Notes: generated from the sequence alone by a model not told the origin. Shown: positions 23,190-34,197, counted from the stretch's first letter. The stretch is 64,000 nt of DNA from Pseudopithomyces maydicus (GCA_026873275.1 JANTUC010000004.1:2418001-2482000), one strand, 5' to 3'. A program made the numbers and translations.

Positions 23190-23940
23190 TCTCGTGCTGG
23201 AGGCTGACTAATCCGTATTTGGTGCCGAAGTTGGCGAGTTTGGCCCACGATGAAACGGTTAGCGGGACGCTTATAGTGATACTCAATGGGTACACATTGA
23301 ACTGTATCTCTGCGTGCTGGAGGTTGATAAAACCATATCTTAGTATCGGCGAAGTTGGCGACTTTGGCCTACGATGAAACGGTTAGCGGGACGCTTGTGG
23401 TGATACTCAACGGGTACACGTTGAACTGTATGTCTGCGTGCTGGAGTTTGGCGAATCCGTATTTGGTGCCGAAGTTGGCGAGTTTGGCCTACGATGAAAC
23501 GGTTAGCGGGACGCTTGTGGTGATACTCAACGGGTACACGTTGAACTGTATGTCTGCGTGCTGGAGTTTGGCGAATCCGTATTTGGTATTGCCGAAGTTG
23601 GCGAGTTTGGCCTACGATGAAACGGTTAGCGGGACGCTTATGGTGATGCGGTGGATCCAGGGTACTCAACGGGTACACGTTGAACTGTATGTCTGCGTGC
23701 TGGAGTTTGGCGAATCCGTATTTGGTATTGCCGAAGTTGGCGAGTTTGGCCTACGATGAAAGATGAAACGGTTAGCGGGACGCTCACGGTGATGCGGTGG
23801 ATCCAGGGTACTCAATGGGTACACATTGAATTGTATATCTGCGTGCTGGAGTTTGGCGAATCCGTATTTGGTATTGCCAAAGTTGGCGAGTTTGGCCCAT
23901 GATGAAACGGTTAGCGGGACGCTCACGGTGATGCGGGGGA
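23190..23940. repeat. Tandem array of ~120-145-bp units
   Basis: The anchor gatgaaacggttagcgggac occurs at 23249, 23373, 23493, 23616, 23762 and 23901, at spacings of 120-146 bp. Units 2 to 4 are almost identical. Later units carry an insert with atgcggtggatccagggt. Open frames that cross the array are by-products of the repeat. Confidence 0.85.
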
Positions 23941-24400
23941 TCCAGTGATTGACCGCACGGCTGGGTTGAAACGGTCAGCGGTCAGCGGGACGCTCACGGT
24001 GATGCGGGGGACTCACGGTGATGCGGGGGGTCTAGTGATTGACCGCACGGCTGGGTCGAAACGGTTAGCGGGACGCTCACGGTGATACGGGGGGTCTAGT
24101 GATTGACCGCACGGCTGGGTCGAAATGGTTAGTGGGACGCTCACGCGGGGGGTCTAGTGATTGACCGCACGGCTGGGTCGAAATGGTTAGTGGGACGCTC
24201 ACGCGGGGGGTCTAGTGATTGACCGCACGGCTGGGTCGAAATGGTTAGTGGGACGCTCACGCGGGGGGTCTAGTGATTGACCGCACGGCTGGGTCGAAAT
24301 GGTTAGTGGGACGCTCACGCGGGGGTCTAGTGATTGACCGCACGGCTGGGTCGAAATGGTTAGCGGGACGCTCACGGTGATGCGGTGGATCTAGGGATTG
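23941..24400. repeat. Tandem array of 58-bp units
   Basis: The anchor tctagtgattgaccgcac starts at 24031, 24095, 24153, 24211, 24269 and 24326, spacing 58 bp (57-64 at the edges). The unit contains gaaatggttagtgggacgctc, a shortened form of the 120-bp unit anchor, so this array grew out of the preceding one. Confidence 0.85.
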
Positions 24401-24404
24401 ACCA

Positions 24405-24560
24405 CACGACGCTCACGGTGATGTGGTAGATTGACCACGCGGTTGGGGAAGAACAGATCGGTGATGTGGTAGATTGACCACGCGGTTGGGGAAGAACAGA
24501 TCGGTGATGAGGTGGATCCAGAGATTGGCTACACGGCTGGGGAAGAACAGATCGCTGTAA
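24405..24560. repeat. Doublet of a ~47-bp unit
   Basis: Two near-identical copies of gtggtagattgaccacgcgg followed by ttggggaagaacagatcg, with a third partial copy. The unit shares attgaccac/cgcggttgggg with the 58-bp array and continues its degeneration. Confidence 0.7.
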
Positions 24561-25207
24561 CTCCAAATCACTCCTCGACTTCAAAATCGATGTAGTCAGA
24601 GATGTGCTCCTCGACCTCAAACTCAATATAGTTAGAATTATGCTCTTCGTTGCGCAGCCTCGATATGCAAGCCCGAACGCACTCATCCGGCACTGGAACA
24701 TCTCTATCGTCATTCATGTATAGAACCCTCCATACTTCCATCACATCGGAACTTGAGGGGCATCTTGATCTCGCGCAGCCTCGATATGCAAGCCTCAAAC
24801 TTGATGCAGTCAGAAATGCGCTCCTTGCCGAGCAGCTTCAATAAAACATGATGTAGTTGGAAATGTGCTCTTCGTCACATAGTCTCAATATGCAAGCCTG
24901 GACACACTTATCCGGTACCCGAAAGTCTTTATCATCGTTTGTGCACACAGAACTTGATGGATATCTTCTTGACCTATGAATATCTGCTGCTTGCGAGCTG
25001 TAACCCCAACTTGCGAGCTGTAACCCCAAATCACTCCTTGCCATTAAACTCGATGTAGTTGGAAATGTGTTCTACGTCACGTAGCCTCGATATGCAAGCC
25101 TCGACGCACTCGTCCGGTACTGGAACATCTCTATCTTCATTCGTGTATAGAAGCTCGATCGACGCACTCGTCCGGTACTGGAACATCTCTATCTTCATTC
25201 GTGTATA

Positions 25208-26013
25208 GAAACTCGATATTTCCGTCACATCGGAATTTGATAGGCATCTTCTTGATTACGTCACGTAGCCTCGATATGCAAGCCTCGACGCACTCGTCCG
25301 GTACTGGAACATCTCTATCTTCATTCGTGTATAGAAACTCGATATTTCTGTCACATTGGAATTTGATAGGCATCTTCTTAATTTTATCTATAAAAACTTA
25401 CTATTTGCCGTTTATAATTAGGTGAAGGGCAGTTAATTTAGTAGTTAAGTTAAAGACTGCATTACTAGTTCTAGAAAAATAGTTTATCTTTATTTATATA
25501 TAAAAACTCGATATTTCTATTATATTAGAATTTAATAGGTATCTTTTTAATTTTGTCTATAAAAACTTGCTGTTTACCATTTATAATTAGGTGAAAGGCG
25601 GTTAATCTAGCAGTTAAGTTAAAGACTGTGTTGCCAGTCCTAGAAAAACAGTCTATCTTTATTTATGTATAGAAACTCGATATTTTTATTATATTAGAAT
25701 TTAATAGGCATCTTCTTAATTTCGTCTATAAAAACTTACTATTTACTATTTATAATTAGGTAAAGGGCAGTTAATTTAGTAGTTAAGTTAAAGACTATGT
25801 TACTAATTCTAGAAAAATAGTCTATCTTTATTTATATATAGAAACTCGATATTTCTATTATATTAGAATTTAATAGGCATCTTCTTAATTTTATCTATAA
25901 AAATTTGCTGTTTGCCGTTTATAATTAGGTAAAGGGCGGTCGATCTGGTAGTCAAGTCGAAGACTGCGCTGCCAATCCTAGAGAAAAACGGATATATCTG
26001 CTGTTTGCGGTTG
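25208..26013. repeat. AT-rich 169-bp tandem array with RIP-like changes
   Basis: The anchor (g/a)aaactcgatatttct recurs at 25334, 25503, 25672 and 25841, exactly 169 bp apart. Outlying copies lie at 25208 and 26084. The middle copies are very AT-rich. Against the cleaner copy near 25930, gtcgatctggtagtcaagtc has become gttaatttagtagttaagtt, all by C-to-T or G-to-A changes. This is the pattern left by repeat-induced point mutation. Confidence 0.85.
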
Positions 26014-26261
26014 GGCGAAGGGCGGTCAAGTCGAAGACTGCGTTGCCAGTCTTAGAAAAACAGTCTATCTTTATTCGTGTATAGAAACTCGATATTTCTG
26101 TTATATTGGAATTTAATAGGCATCTTCTTGATTTCGTCTATAAAAACTTGCTGTTTGCGGTTCATAATTGGGCGAAGGGCGGTTAAGTCGAAGACTGCAT
26201 TGCCAGTCCTAGAAAAACAGGTACATCTGCTGTTTGCGGTTCATGATCGGGCGAGGGGGTC

Positions 26262-26750
26262 GATCTGGCAGTCAAGTCGAAGACTGCACTGCCAATCCCA
26301 GAGAAGAACGGGTAGGCGAAGGGTGGTTGAGTTGACCTGGCAGTCAAGTCGAAGACTGCACTGCCAATCCCAGAGAAGAACGGGTAGGCGAAGGGTGGTT
26401 GAGTTGATCTGGCAGTCAAGTCGAAGACTGCACTGCCAATCCCAGAGAAGAACGGGTAGGCGAAGGGTGGTTGAGTTGATCTGGCAGTCAAGTCGAAGAC
26501 TGCACTGCCAATCCCAGAGAAGAACGGGTAGGCGAAGGGTGGTTGAGTTGATCTGGCAGTCAAGTCGAAGACTGCACTGCCAATCCCAGAGAAGAACGGG
26601 TAGGCGAAGGGTGGTTGAGTTGATCTGGCAGTCAAGTCGAAGACTGCACTGCCAATCCCAGAGAAGAACGGGTACATCGGGCGAAGGGTGGTTGAGTTGA
26701 CCTGGCAGTCAAGTCGAAGACTGCACTGCCAATCCCAGAGAAGAACGGGT
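26262..26750. repeat. Near-identical 72-bp tandem array, about seven copies
   Basis: Copies start at 26262, 26334, 26406, 26478, 26550, 26622 and 26699 (last spacing 77). Units are almost identical, and 72 is a multiple of three without stops, so a 24-residue repeat is open on both strands. The unit (ctggcagtcaagtcgaagac and so on) is the unmutated form of a segment of the 169-bp array. I do not call it coding. Confidence 0.88.
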
Positions 26751-27531
26751 ACATCTGCTGTTTGCGGTTCATGATCGGGCGAAGGGCGGTCAAGTCGAAG
26801 ACTGCGTTGCCAGTCCTAGAAAAACAGGTACATCTGCTGTTTGCGGTTCATGATCGGGCGAAGGGCGGTCAAGTCGAAGACTGTGTTGCTAGTTATAGAA
26901 AAACTATATCTCGGAACTTGATGGGCATCTTCTTGATCTTATCCATGAATGTCTGGTGTTCGTGAGTTATGATCGAGCGAATAGTATTGAAGTCCAGAAC
27001 TGCGATGCCGATCCCGGAGAAAAATGGGTACACGTCTAAGTGTATCTTTTGAACTCCTCTATAAATGTCTGCTGTTTGCGAGCGAACGGGATTAAGGTCT
27101 AGAACTGCGATGCCGAGATCGCTGTAACCCTAAATCACTCCTCGACCTCCAACTCGATGTAGTTGGAAATGTGCTTTATCGCGCAGCCTCATCCAGCACT
27201 GGAACGTCTCTATTGTCATTTATGTATGAAATCTCGATGTTTCTATCATGGCGGAACTTGAGGAGCATATTCTTAATCTCGCGCAGCCTGAACGCACTTA
27301 TCCGGCACTGGGATGTCTCTATCGTTATTTGTGTATGATGTTTCACATCTAACTTGATGTGCATCTTCTTGATCTTGTCCATGAGTGTCTGCTATTTACG
27401 AGCGAACGGTAGTCAGGTCTAGAACTGCGATGCCAGTCCCAGAGGAAAACAGGTACAGTCTAACTGTATCTCGGCGTGGTGAAGGTTAAATCTGTATAGA
27501 CGTTAGAGAAAGAGAGGGAGAGAAAAAAAGT

Positions 27532-27878
27532 AAAAAAAAAGAAGCTCAATCGGTCTACTACTCCTGTCCTCTGTTAGGTGACTTACAGGGTGGGAGTACT
27601 TAGCTTATAGCTTAATACCGGCTCGTGCATGCGCTCTGTGTGAGTCAGCACAAGGCCAACGGGGAGGGGCCATACCTAGCGAATTACTTCGTTCGTGCAT
27701 GCGCCCTATGTGTATAAGTCAGCAAAGGCTTGGAGGGGGGGGGGGGGGGAGGGAGGGGAGGGGGCTATCAAGTTGTCAGCGAGACGCAGCCTGGATTCGA
27801 ACTGTTAGCCTAAGTCCGTGGGGAAGAGGGGGTTGGGGAGTTGAGGAGCAGCCGATGACCGATTGAGCTATTCATGCC
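27532..27878 (-). mobile_element. tRNA-derived SINE-like Pol III unit
   Basis: Read on the minus strand from 27878. GGCATGAA leads into an A box, TAGCTCAATCGG (27870..27859), at the position it has in tRNA genes. A B box AGTTCGAATCC follows at 27803..27793, one base off the consensus. The spacing is 67 nt, wider than in a plain tRNA. No run of four T occurs until T9 at 27540..27532, a strong Pol III stop. A 13-bp perfect inverted repeat of AGCTCAATCGGTC sits at 27543-27555 and 27857-27869. The interior holds a 15-base C run (coding sense) and a duplicated cgtgcatgcgc segment. No tRNA cloverleaf with a clear anticodon arm is seen. Confidence 0.5.
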
Positions 27879-29255
27879 AGAGCATGGCTTCTTTGTTGGA
27901 ATTACAGAGAACCAGGCGGTTTATATAGCACAAAGAGTTGCAGGTATCTTCTTTTGCTGAAATTCTGGAGGCTAAGAGCGTTGTGGTTGTGAGGGAGCGA
28001 CTGTGTTTGTAGGTGGTGGGGTCCCAGGCGACGGTGAGAGGCAGGAAGGCGGGCGAGGGCAGTTTTGCGGGCTGACGGCGAACACTCAACTCCAAAAGAT
28101 CCCAAGGAGACGTATGACCCACGTCTGCACCATGTCTACACGTCCTATCGGCAGTAGGACTGCCAGGAGGTCCATACTCCATGTACAACACCATGCCGGC
28201 AAGCTTTGGCACGACTGCACCATGAGAGTCCGCAGCTTCCTATATGGATGCGTGTCTCCCATGATCCGGAGAGGAACTCTTGAGAATACCCCCGCAACCA
28301 TTCAGAAGGCCATACCGGACTATACAATTTGCCATATTGCATAGGCGGGTAGCACGATGGTAATGTGTGCCCACGCAGCCTCTGTATGCATCGAGAGCTT
28401 ACAGGGCCTTGTGGCTCGCATTCGTTGGCTGCGGTGAAGAGCCTCCAGAATGTCTCCTGGTTCTCAAATGCAGAGAAAGGGGCCTTTGATTGACATGGCA
28501 AACACCCAAGGTTTGGGTATCAGACATCGAGCCATAGTAGAAGACTGCTATGAGTGCTTGCTTCCCGTGTTCGAGTCTGCAGACTGCTTTGAGTGTTTGC
28601 TGCTCGTGTCCGAGTCACATTGGTCTCTCCAGACTCAGAGGCAATTTGTTAAGACTCGTCGGTCGACACCAACCACATATAGCTCTTGAACTTTAGTCTT
28701 TTTTTTCTGAATTCAAGGCGCGCATCAAGAGGGTCCGGATGTTCCAGAGCCTAGGTGTTTTTTTTTTCTCAAACAGGCTTGCTCATATCCTTCCCAAAGC
28801 CTAGGTAATCCTGGTGGCCTGCGGCTTTCTGGGTAGGAGGAGATGGTGGGAGGTTCAAATCCATTCCGGATGTAATTTTCATGGACCGCCTGTAGTTTTT
28901 TACACATACTCTTTCTCACTGCACCAGCAATTTTAGCATCGTTGCATCACAAGCACTGCGCATCTCATCCCTAGGGCGGTCGGGCAGCCCCAGCCTTACA
29001 AAAGGGAGGGGCCTCCTCCCCAACTTCTTCACCCAAACACCAACACCAACACCACACACCACAGCGACATCGCGGACAGCAACATCGCGGGCTGGTCGTG
29101 CCCACGGGGGGCAGAGATGCAGAAATCTCATCGCTGACGACGTTCGGCCTGTGGAGACATGGCATCCCGCTATTCCCGACTCAGCCGGAAGCTATGACAG
29201 CCGGCCGGAGAACATTTTGGTTGGCCAGCATCCTCCCCGACCGCATCACGAACGA
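27879..29255. other. Intergenic region between the repeat zone and the lipoate ligase gene
   Basis: No supportable gene. It holds the tRNA-like remnant near 28.85 kb, short T runs and, at its right end, the CA-rich leader of the lipoate ligase gene. Confidence 0.45.
28780..28901 (+). other. tRNA-like remnant with a perfect B box
   Basis: GGTTCAAATCC at 28852-28862 matches the Pol III B box exactly. Upstream GGTGGCCTGCGG is at best a weak A box, and T6 at 28895 could end a transcript. The arms do not pair as a tRNA, so this may be a decayed tRNA or SINE copy. Confidence 0.3.
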
Positions 29256-30527
29256 ATGCAGATGCAAACACCTATAATGGCGCCGTCTCGGGGGCTCAGG
29301 TGCCTCCTTTATCGAGCCTGCGCCTCTAAATCCTCGACTATGCGCCTGGGTGGCATGTCGCTGGCCCGCCGCGGCTACAAGTCGTTCGCCGAGCAGCTTT
29401 CCGACCCAGCCAACCGAGTCCAGAGCTACATCTCCCGCAGCAGAGACCCATTCGTAAACCTCTCCATCGAGGACTACATATTACGCGCCTCTCCACCGGA
29501 CTCGACTGTACTCTTCCTCTACACGAACCGGCCCTGCGTCGTCATCGGCAGAAACCAGAACCCGTGGTCTGAGGTCAATCTCGGCATATTGCAAGCGGCG
29601 AACTGGCAAGGGAGAGCTGCCAAAGACACGGAGCCTCCGGCTATTGGCGATGTAGACCTCGTGCGAAGACGCTCTGGAGGTGGTGCTGTCTTCCATGACG
29701 AGGGCAACCTCAATTGGAGCATTACGTGCCCGCGCACCGATTTCACCAGGGACAAGCACGCCGAGATGGTGGTTCGCGCCCTCCGAAAGGTCGGAATCGA
29801 ACGAGCCAGAGTCAACGAACGTCATGACATTGTGCTGGACCAGGGACATGAGAAACACCCATCGGACCCCGAAGACACCCACCGGACAGCATACACAATC
29901 GAGGGTGGAGTCAGGCCACTGAAGGTTTCGGGCTCGGCATACAAGCTAACACGAGCAAGAGCTTTGCATCATGCGACAACTCTGCTTTCGTCTCCGAACC
30001 TGCACATCATACCGCAGTATCTGCATTCGCCAGCCAAGGCCTCCATACAGGCGAAGGGCGTCGAGAGCGTCAGTTCCCCAGTCGGAAACATCGGCTTAGA
30101 CATCGAGATGTTCCAGCAACGCCTGCAAGAAGAATTCGCAACCATGTACGAGAACCAAGGACACGAGCCCACCGTAGAGATCCTAGGCGAAGAACACCTG
30201 AAGATTCCGGCGATCAAGAAGGGATACGATGAACTCAAGACCGACGACTGGATGTGGTCCCAAACACCGCAGTTCACACTCGCATTTGAAGGGCCCGGTA
30301 GCTCTGTACTCGAGCTGAACGTACACCATGGTATAATCCAGACTCTGGAAATGAAGGACGGCCAAGTTTCCGGCGACACGCTTGACGAGCTTCGAGCTGC
30401 TCTAGTCGGCCAGAAACTGCAAGACATCCGCGACTGGTCTCAGTTCTTACAGAGCCGGCTTGAACCGTGGCACAGCGACTATGAAATCATCGCAAACCAT
30501 TTGGAGACGCTTCTACCAGTGCCGTAG
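29256..30527 (+). CDS. Mitochondrial lipoate-protein ligase A family protein (Aim22/Lip3-like)
   Basis: Single exon. The first ATG is at 29256 (424 codons with the stop); ATG 29277 (MAPSRGLRCLLYRACASKSS) is an alternative. The N-terminus is rich in Arg, Ser and Ala without acids, as in a mitochondrial presequence. The BPL/LplA catalytic fold follows: SRDPFVNLSIEDYIL, then CVVIGRNQNPWSEVN, then the lipoyl/ATP-binding RRRSGGGAVFHDEGNLNWS, and later the lysine motif PLKVSGSAYKLTRARALHH. The family transfers or attaches lipoyl groups to E2 subunits and glycine cleavage protein H. The C-terminal accessory part has QTPQFTLAF and a KDGQVSG loop. A bacterial-type ligase reaction or a lipoyl transfer are both possible. 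Confidence 0.92.
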   Translation: MQMQTPIMAPSRGLRCLLYRACASKSSTMRLGGMSLARRGYKSFAEQLSDPANRVQSYISRSRDPFVNLSIEDYILRASPPDSTVLFLYTNRPCVVIGRNQNPWSEVNLGILQAANWQGRAAKDTEPPAIGDVDLVRRRSGGGAVFHDEGNLNWSITCPRTDFTRDKHAEMVVRALRKVGIERARVNERHDIVLDQGHEKHPSDPEDTHRTAYTIEGGVRPLKVSGSAYKLTRARALHHATTLLSSPNLHIIPQYLHSPAKASIQAKGVESVSSPVGNIGLDIEMFQQRLQEEFATMYENQGHEPTVEILGEEHLKIPAIKKGYDELKTDDWMWSQTPQFTLAFEGPGSSVLELNVHHGIIQTLEMKDGQVSGDTLDELRAALVGQKLQDIRDWSQFLQSRLEPWHSDYEIIANHLETLLPVP

Positions 30528-33285
30528 CTTGGGATATATTGATCGGAAAAGCAGGCGTTTTTGGGAACGTCGGAAAGAGATAGTTGGCAGGTATGATGAT
30601 GCGAAGAATGCTCCACTCGAGCTTGGGAAAAGAGATGGATCACTAAGCGGAAATGTAACTCGTCAATCCCAGGAGCGAACCTTGCGTTCGTTTTGTTGAT
30701 TGAGGAATGTAAGAAGGACCCCACAATACAGCTGTTTGGTACCCTGACACTCATATCATGGTTGGGGAATCATCGTGTTGTTGAGGCTTTCGACTGACTC
30801 ATCCCGTGTACGACTAGTCGATGGTTAAGGAAAAATGATGAGAAGGTTGAGCCACCTTCCTGATCCTCCACCGTTCGGAATATTTCGACGCCATTGGATG
30901 TACGTTCCAGATCATCAGTAGGCTGCAATTTCCCCAAACTGTTTCTGATATGGAGAAGCGTCGTTCAACCAGGATAGTCCAGGCAAGTCGAGATTCTTTC
31001 ATGAACAATGCGGGCAGGATCGGAGCACGGCAAAGTTTTAATGATTTCAGTTTGCCCGTACTACGCATCCAGTCTTGGATTTGCAATCATAGTTGGGGTG
31101 CTGGGTGCTCGAAAGTTTGTCTCTACCACTTGTCGTAAACCGGCATCTGGCTCATTGTATCGAGATTCCTCGAAGTAGAGCCGCCAAAATCAAATTCCAG
31201 TTACAAGGACCGTATCTTTCCTGAACCAAGTCGAAAGGGGCCATGTCGACGTTTAGGCGTACTTTCGGCGTGACCGACGTTCAATTCCTTCCAGGTATCC
31301 CAATACTGTTATGCACGGCCGACTTTAAGTCTAGTCTTATATACTCAGGCTACGAGTGGTCTTTGCCGAAATCCAGGAGGTGGTTGCCGCTTGGTGCTTG
31401 TTCTTGAAATTATATGGTGTGCCCTCTGCTGCGTCTGATGGCATCGACGTTATTCCGACACAATCAAGCCAGGCATATCCTGCCTTCGGGAAATCTTCCG
31501 CGCAAGAATGGGTGCCGTTCATATTGCATCGTTTATTATTGTGTCCATGAAGGAAGCATGGCAGACCGGCAATTTTTTCGCTTTGACAGCCCTGTAGTGG
31601 GTCGACGTGAGGCGCTCCCAATCACTGTGAAGGTCTCCGCCGCGCTTGACGGAAACTGGATGATGGACAAGAATCCTGCAGATGTGCTTAGCATGGCGAA
31701 ATCCACACTGGGCTGATCGGCAGAGCTGGTTTTCCTCCTACTCCTTTCCCTTCAAGTTCGTTGTATGCATGTTGACGCCGAGCGGGGGCGGCGGCGGCAT
31801 TATGGAAGCTGGAGCGGTCCTTGCGTGCCATGGAGTGTGTACATCCCTTCTCAAATAGTGGCACAGCGAAGATCGAATGGTGTAGCGGCGCCGGAGTATG
31901 GGGTTGCACGCTGTCTGACTAGAGGCTATGCAACCGGCGCGGTCGCCGATTGCTGGCATGCCAAAGTCGTGTTCTTGGATTTCAGATGGCTGCTCAACAC
32001 CCTTACCTGACCTGGTCTCGCTGTCTCAAGTCAGTGAATTTCGTATCGTATCCCAGCGCACGTTGAGCGTGCGGTCGCTCTGCTTTTCTCCAACGGGCAC
32101 GTCGGCGTTGGATGCATCGTCACGGTAGTACTGTTCCTCAGCAAGCCTGTTCGACGGGCCAGCGTTCGCTTTCGCGTTCGCGTTCGCGGTGTGGTTGGGT
32201 CAGCCTTGTTACTTCCCGCCTTCAAAGGCAAGGACAGAGCGTTCGTGCCTGACCTGCCGAAATTGTTTTCATGTCCGCATTCATGGAACCTTGGTCAGCA
32301 ATCGCATGCTTACCGAACGCTCCGTAGTCCTAGAGAGTAGGCTGTAACCCGCCTACCCTCCGTCTGGAGTACGAGGTTGGGTTAAGCGCACCAGTATGGT
32401 GGTGTCCCGTGACTGAATGTGACATGCGGCTCGAGGAATATGTTAGCAGCCTTTGCATCTTTGTGGGGAGGGTACATTGTCAATCATAGACATGTCTTGC
32501 ATATGGGTCGGCCTGCGGTGGTCCGCCGCCAGCTGTGGGTACTTATCGTTGACCGCGGAGAGTCTCCGCGAGAGGCGGTGTCAAGGCATGTTTTCCCGAC
32601 AGCAACGAAGTCGCAGACCCAGAGGCACTAGCCAAGCAGTCTCTTCCCAATCATGTACAGGTAGTGCAAATCTGTATGAGGGACGAGGGGGAAGGGGAGG
32701 AGCTTTCGGTCGACCAGAGCTGCAGCGCGAGAGAAACAGACTGCTGCACAATCATCGGCGAAGCTCGGTCACGTTAGCAGATCACATTCATGGAGACCAG
32801 GTCACCTTTGCAAGCTCCTACCTGGGCAACTGTTTCACTTGCCTTTTTTCCAGCTTCGATATTGCTCCATCATCGCGACAGAAGCATCCGGAGTTGCGGA
32901 CGAGCCTGCGGCCCTAGATTTTGCATTCGACGCGCATGGTCATGTAGAGGCACGCCTAGAGAACCCGCGCGGTAGCTTGTTGGTCTCATTCATGATGGAG
33001 TAGAAAGGCTGGGCGAGGGGTTGATGGAAGAAACTATCACGTTGGTGGGGAGGCGGCAACAGGGGCGCCGACACTGTCTACATCTCACCGCAGTCTCTAA
33101 CCTCGACTAGCGTGGCTACGCTGTCAACAATGTAGCGACCCCATTTGGCAAATAAAGCTACCTGCACGAAGCTCATCCACCAAGTTCACACCGCCCACCT
33201 CTTCACCCTCCACTCGCCCCTCCTGACTGATCTCACCTTTTTCAAGTAGCAACCAAACAGCAGTCAGCTCAACAATCAGTTCAGC
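30528..33285. other. Long intergenic region
   Basis: I find no supportable gene in these 2.7 kb. Open frames are short and lack family features. A small cgttcg-rich stretch near 32160-32195 is a minor simple repeat. The right end is C/T/A-rich and is the leader of the next gene. Confidence 0.5.
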
Positions 33286-34197
33286 ATGGCAAGTCACCGG
33301 CCTCCTTCCGAGCTCTCCCCCTTCATGGAGACCCTGCTCAGCGAGCAAACACTTGATGAGCGTATCCTCGGTCCACAGAACCCTTTCGCTGAGCCAACGC
33401 GCGACCCACAAGACCATATAATCCACTGGTTGGCCACTGTAGACAACCGTGATGCACCTGACAACGCTGCTATTGAACCTAGTAACACAGAGTCGCCATC
33501 GACCAATCGCCATGCTATGCGCTTGGGGAACAACTCTGTCAATGTCACACTGCCTTCAGAGCAAGCTAGACAGCCCCTTCGTACAGCTGAGGGTGCCTGG
33601 GACGCATCTTCAGATTCTGACTCTGACGAATCCTCTGAGGCGGGTTTCGAACAAGGCTACAAACAGGCTCATCCCATGCAAGGAAAAGAGATTGAAGAGA
33701 CACTGCACCCTCTTGATGCTCACCCAAAGACAGGCGAAGCAATCGGCAACATTGGATCCAACGACGACTCTCTCCGGTCTGTCGCCGATAGCACTGAAGC
33801 ACCGCGTGTCCCGTGGCAATCTCGTCGGCGTCGTTCAGCTCCAGGCAAGCTCGCAGGAGGAAAACAACAACTGTCCTTGATAGGGCAGCACCGAGTCAAT
33901 GGAACAACCTTCTTCCGCAGCGAAAAAGCTCTCCAAGACGACCCTTTTGTGACTGTTCAGTCGCCACCAAATCAGAATGATTTGGCTTCGTGTGCTGTAT
34001 CGGACTCTTCAGATTCTGACGAAGAAGAGGAAACTTCAGCCTACACCACGCATCGTGTAGCCATCTTCAAGGCAATGGCAGAACTCGAGAAGGAGAAGGA
34101 ACTGCTTCGTCGGGAGACAGCAGCGAAGCTCAGGGCCCTGGATAAAGAGGTGAAAGCCCTAGCTTTCGAGCTCCGTCGAATCCCGCCTTATTTCTAG
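33286..34197 (+). CDS. Hypothetical acidic, coiled-coil protein
   Basis: Single-exon gene of 303 residues. I do not recognise the family. The start ATG (aatcagttcagcATG) follows a typical leader. The N-terminal part is Ser/Pro-rich. Two acidic Ser/Asp clusters (DASSDSDSDESSEAG near 107, DSSDSDEEEETS near 243) look like casein-kinase-2 targets. A basic patch WQSRRRRSAPGK lies between them. The last 55 residues (FKAMAELEKEKELLRRETAAK) should form a coiled coil. Two-stranded dimerisation and nuclear location are guesses from composition. No enzyme motif or membrane segment is seen. Confidence 0.75.
   Translation: MASHRPPSELSPFMETLLSEQTLDERILGPQNPFAEPTRDPQDHIIHWLATVDNRDAPDNAAIEPSNTESPSTNRHAMRLGNNSVNVTLPSEQARQPLRTAEGAWDASSDSDSDESSEAGFEQGYKQAHPMQGKEIEETLHPLDAHPKTGEAIGNIGSNDDSLRSVADSTEAPRVPWQSRRRRSAPGKLAGGKQQLSLIGQHRVNGTTFFRSEKALQDDPFVTVQSPPNQNDLASCAVSDSSDSDEEEETSAYTTHRVAIFKAMAELEKEKELLRRETAAKLRALDKEVKALAFELRRIPPYF

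Larger units (their letters stand above)
21923..27531. repeat. Nested satellite and degenerate repeat region
   Basis: About 5.6 kb with no intact gene. It is built of several repeat families that share segments: scattered units with a minus-strand open peptide (22.15-22.9, 24.56-25.4, 26.9-27.4 kb), a ~120-bp array, a 58-bp array, a 47-bp doublet, an AT-rich 169-bp array and a 72-bp array. The 72-bp unit is a clean version of part of the 169-bp unit, so the families are related. Its position beside a Pol III-type element could suggest subtelomeric or heterochromatic DNA. Confidence 0.85.

Noticed and set aside
23340..23678. Repeat-protein frames in the ~120-bp array on both strands
   Set aside because: They follow the repeat unit and are broken by the inserts. 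No start context or family.
26077..26700. 207-residue frame over the 72-bp array
   Set aside because: By-product of a stop-free repeat with length a multiple of three. The opposite strand is open too.
23190..26760. CRISPR array
   Set aside because: The units are adjacent and nearly identical without unique spacers, and the genome is fungal.
27781..27878. Functional tRNA gene
   Set aside because: The A and B boxes are present, but the arms and anticodon loop do not fold as a tRNA and the box spacing is too long. Called SINE-like instead.
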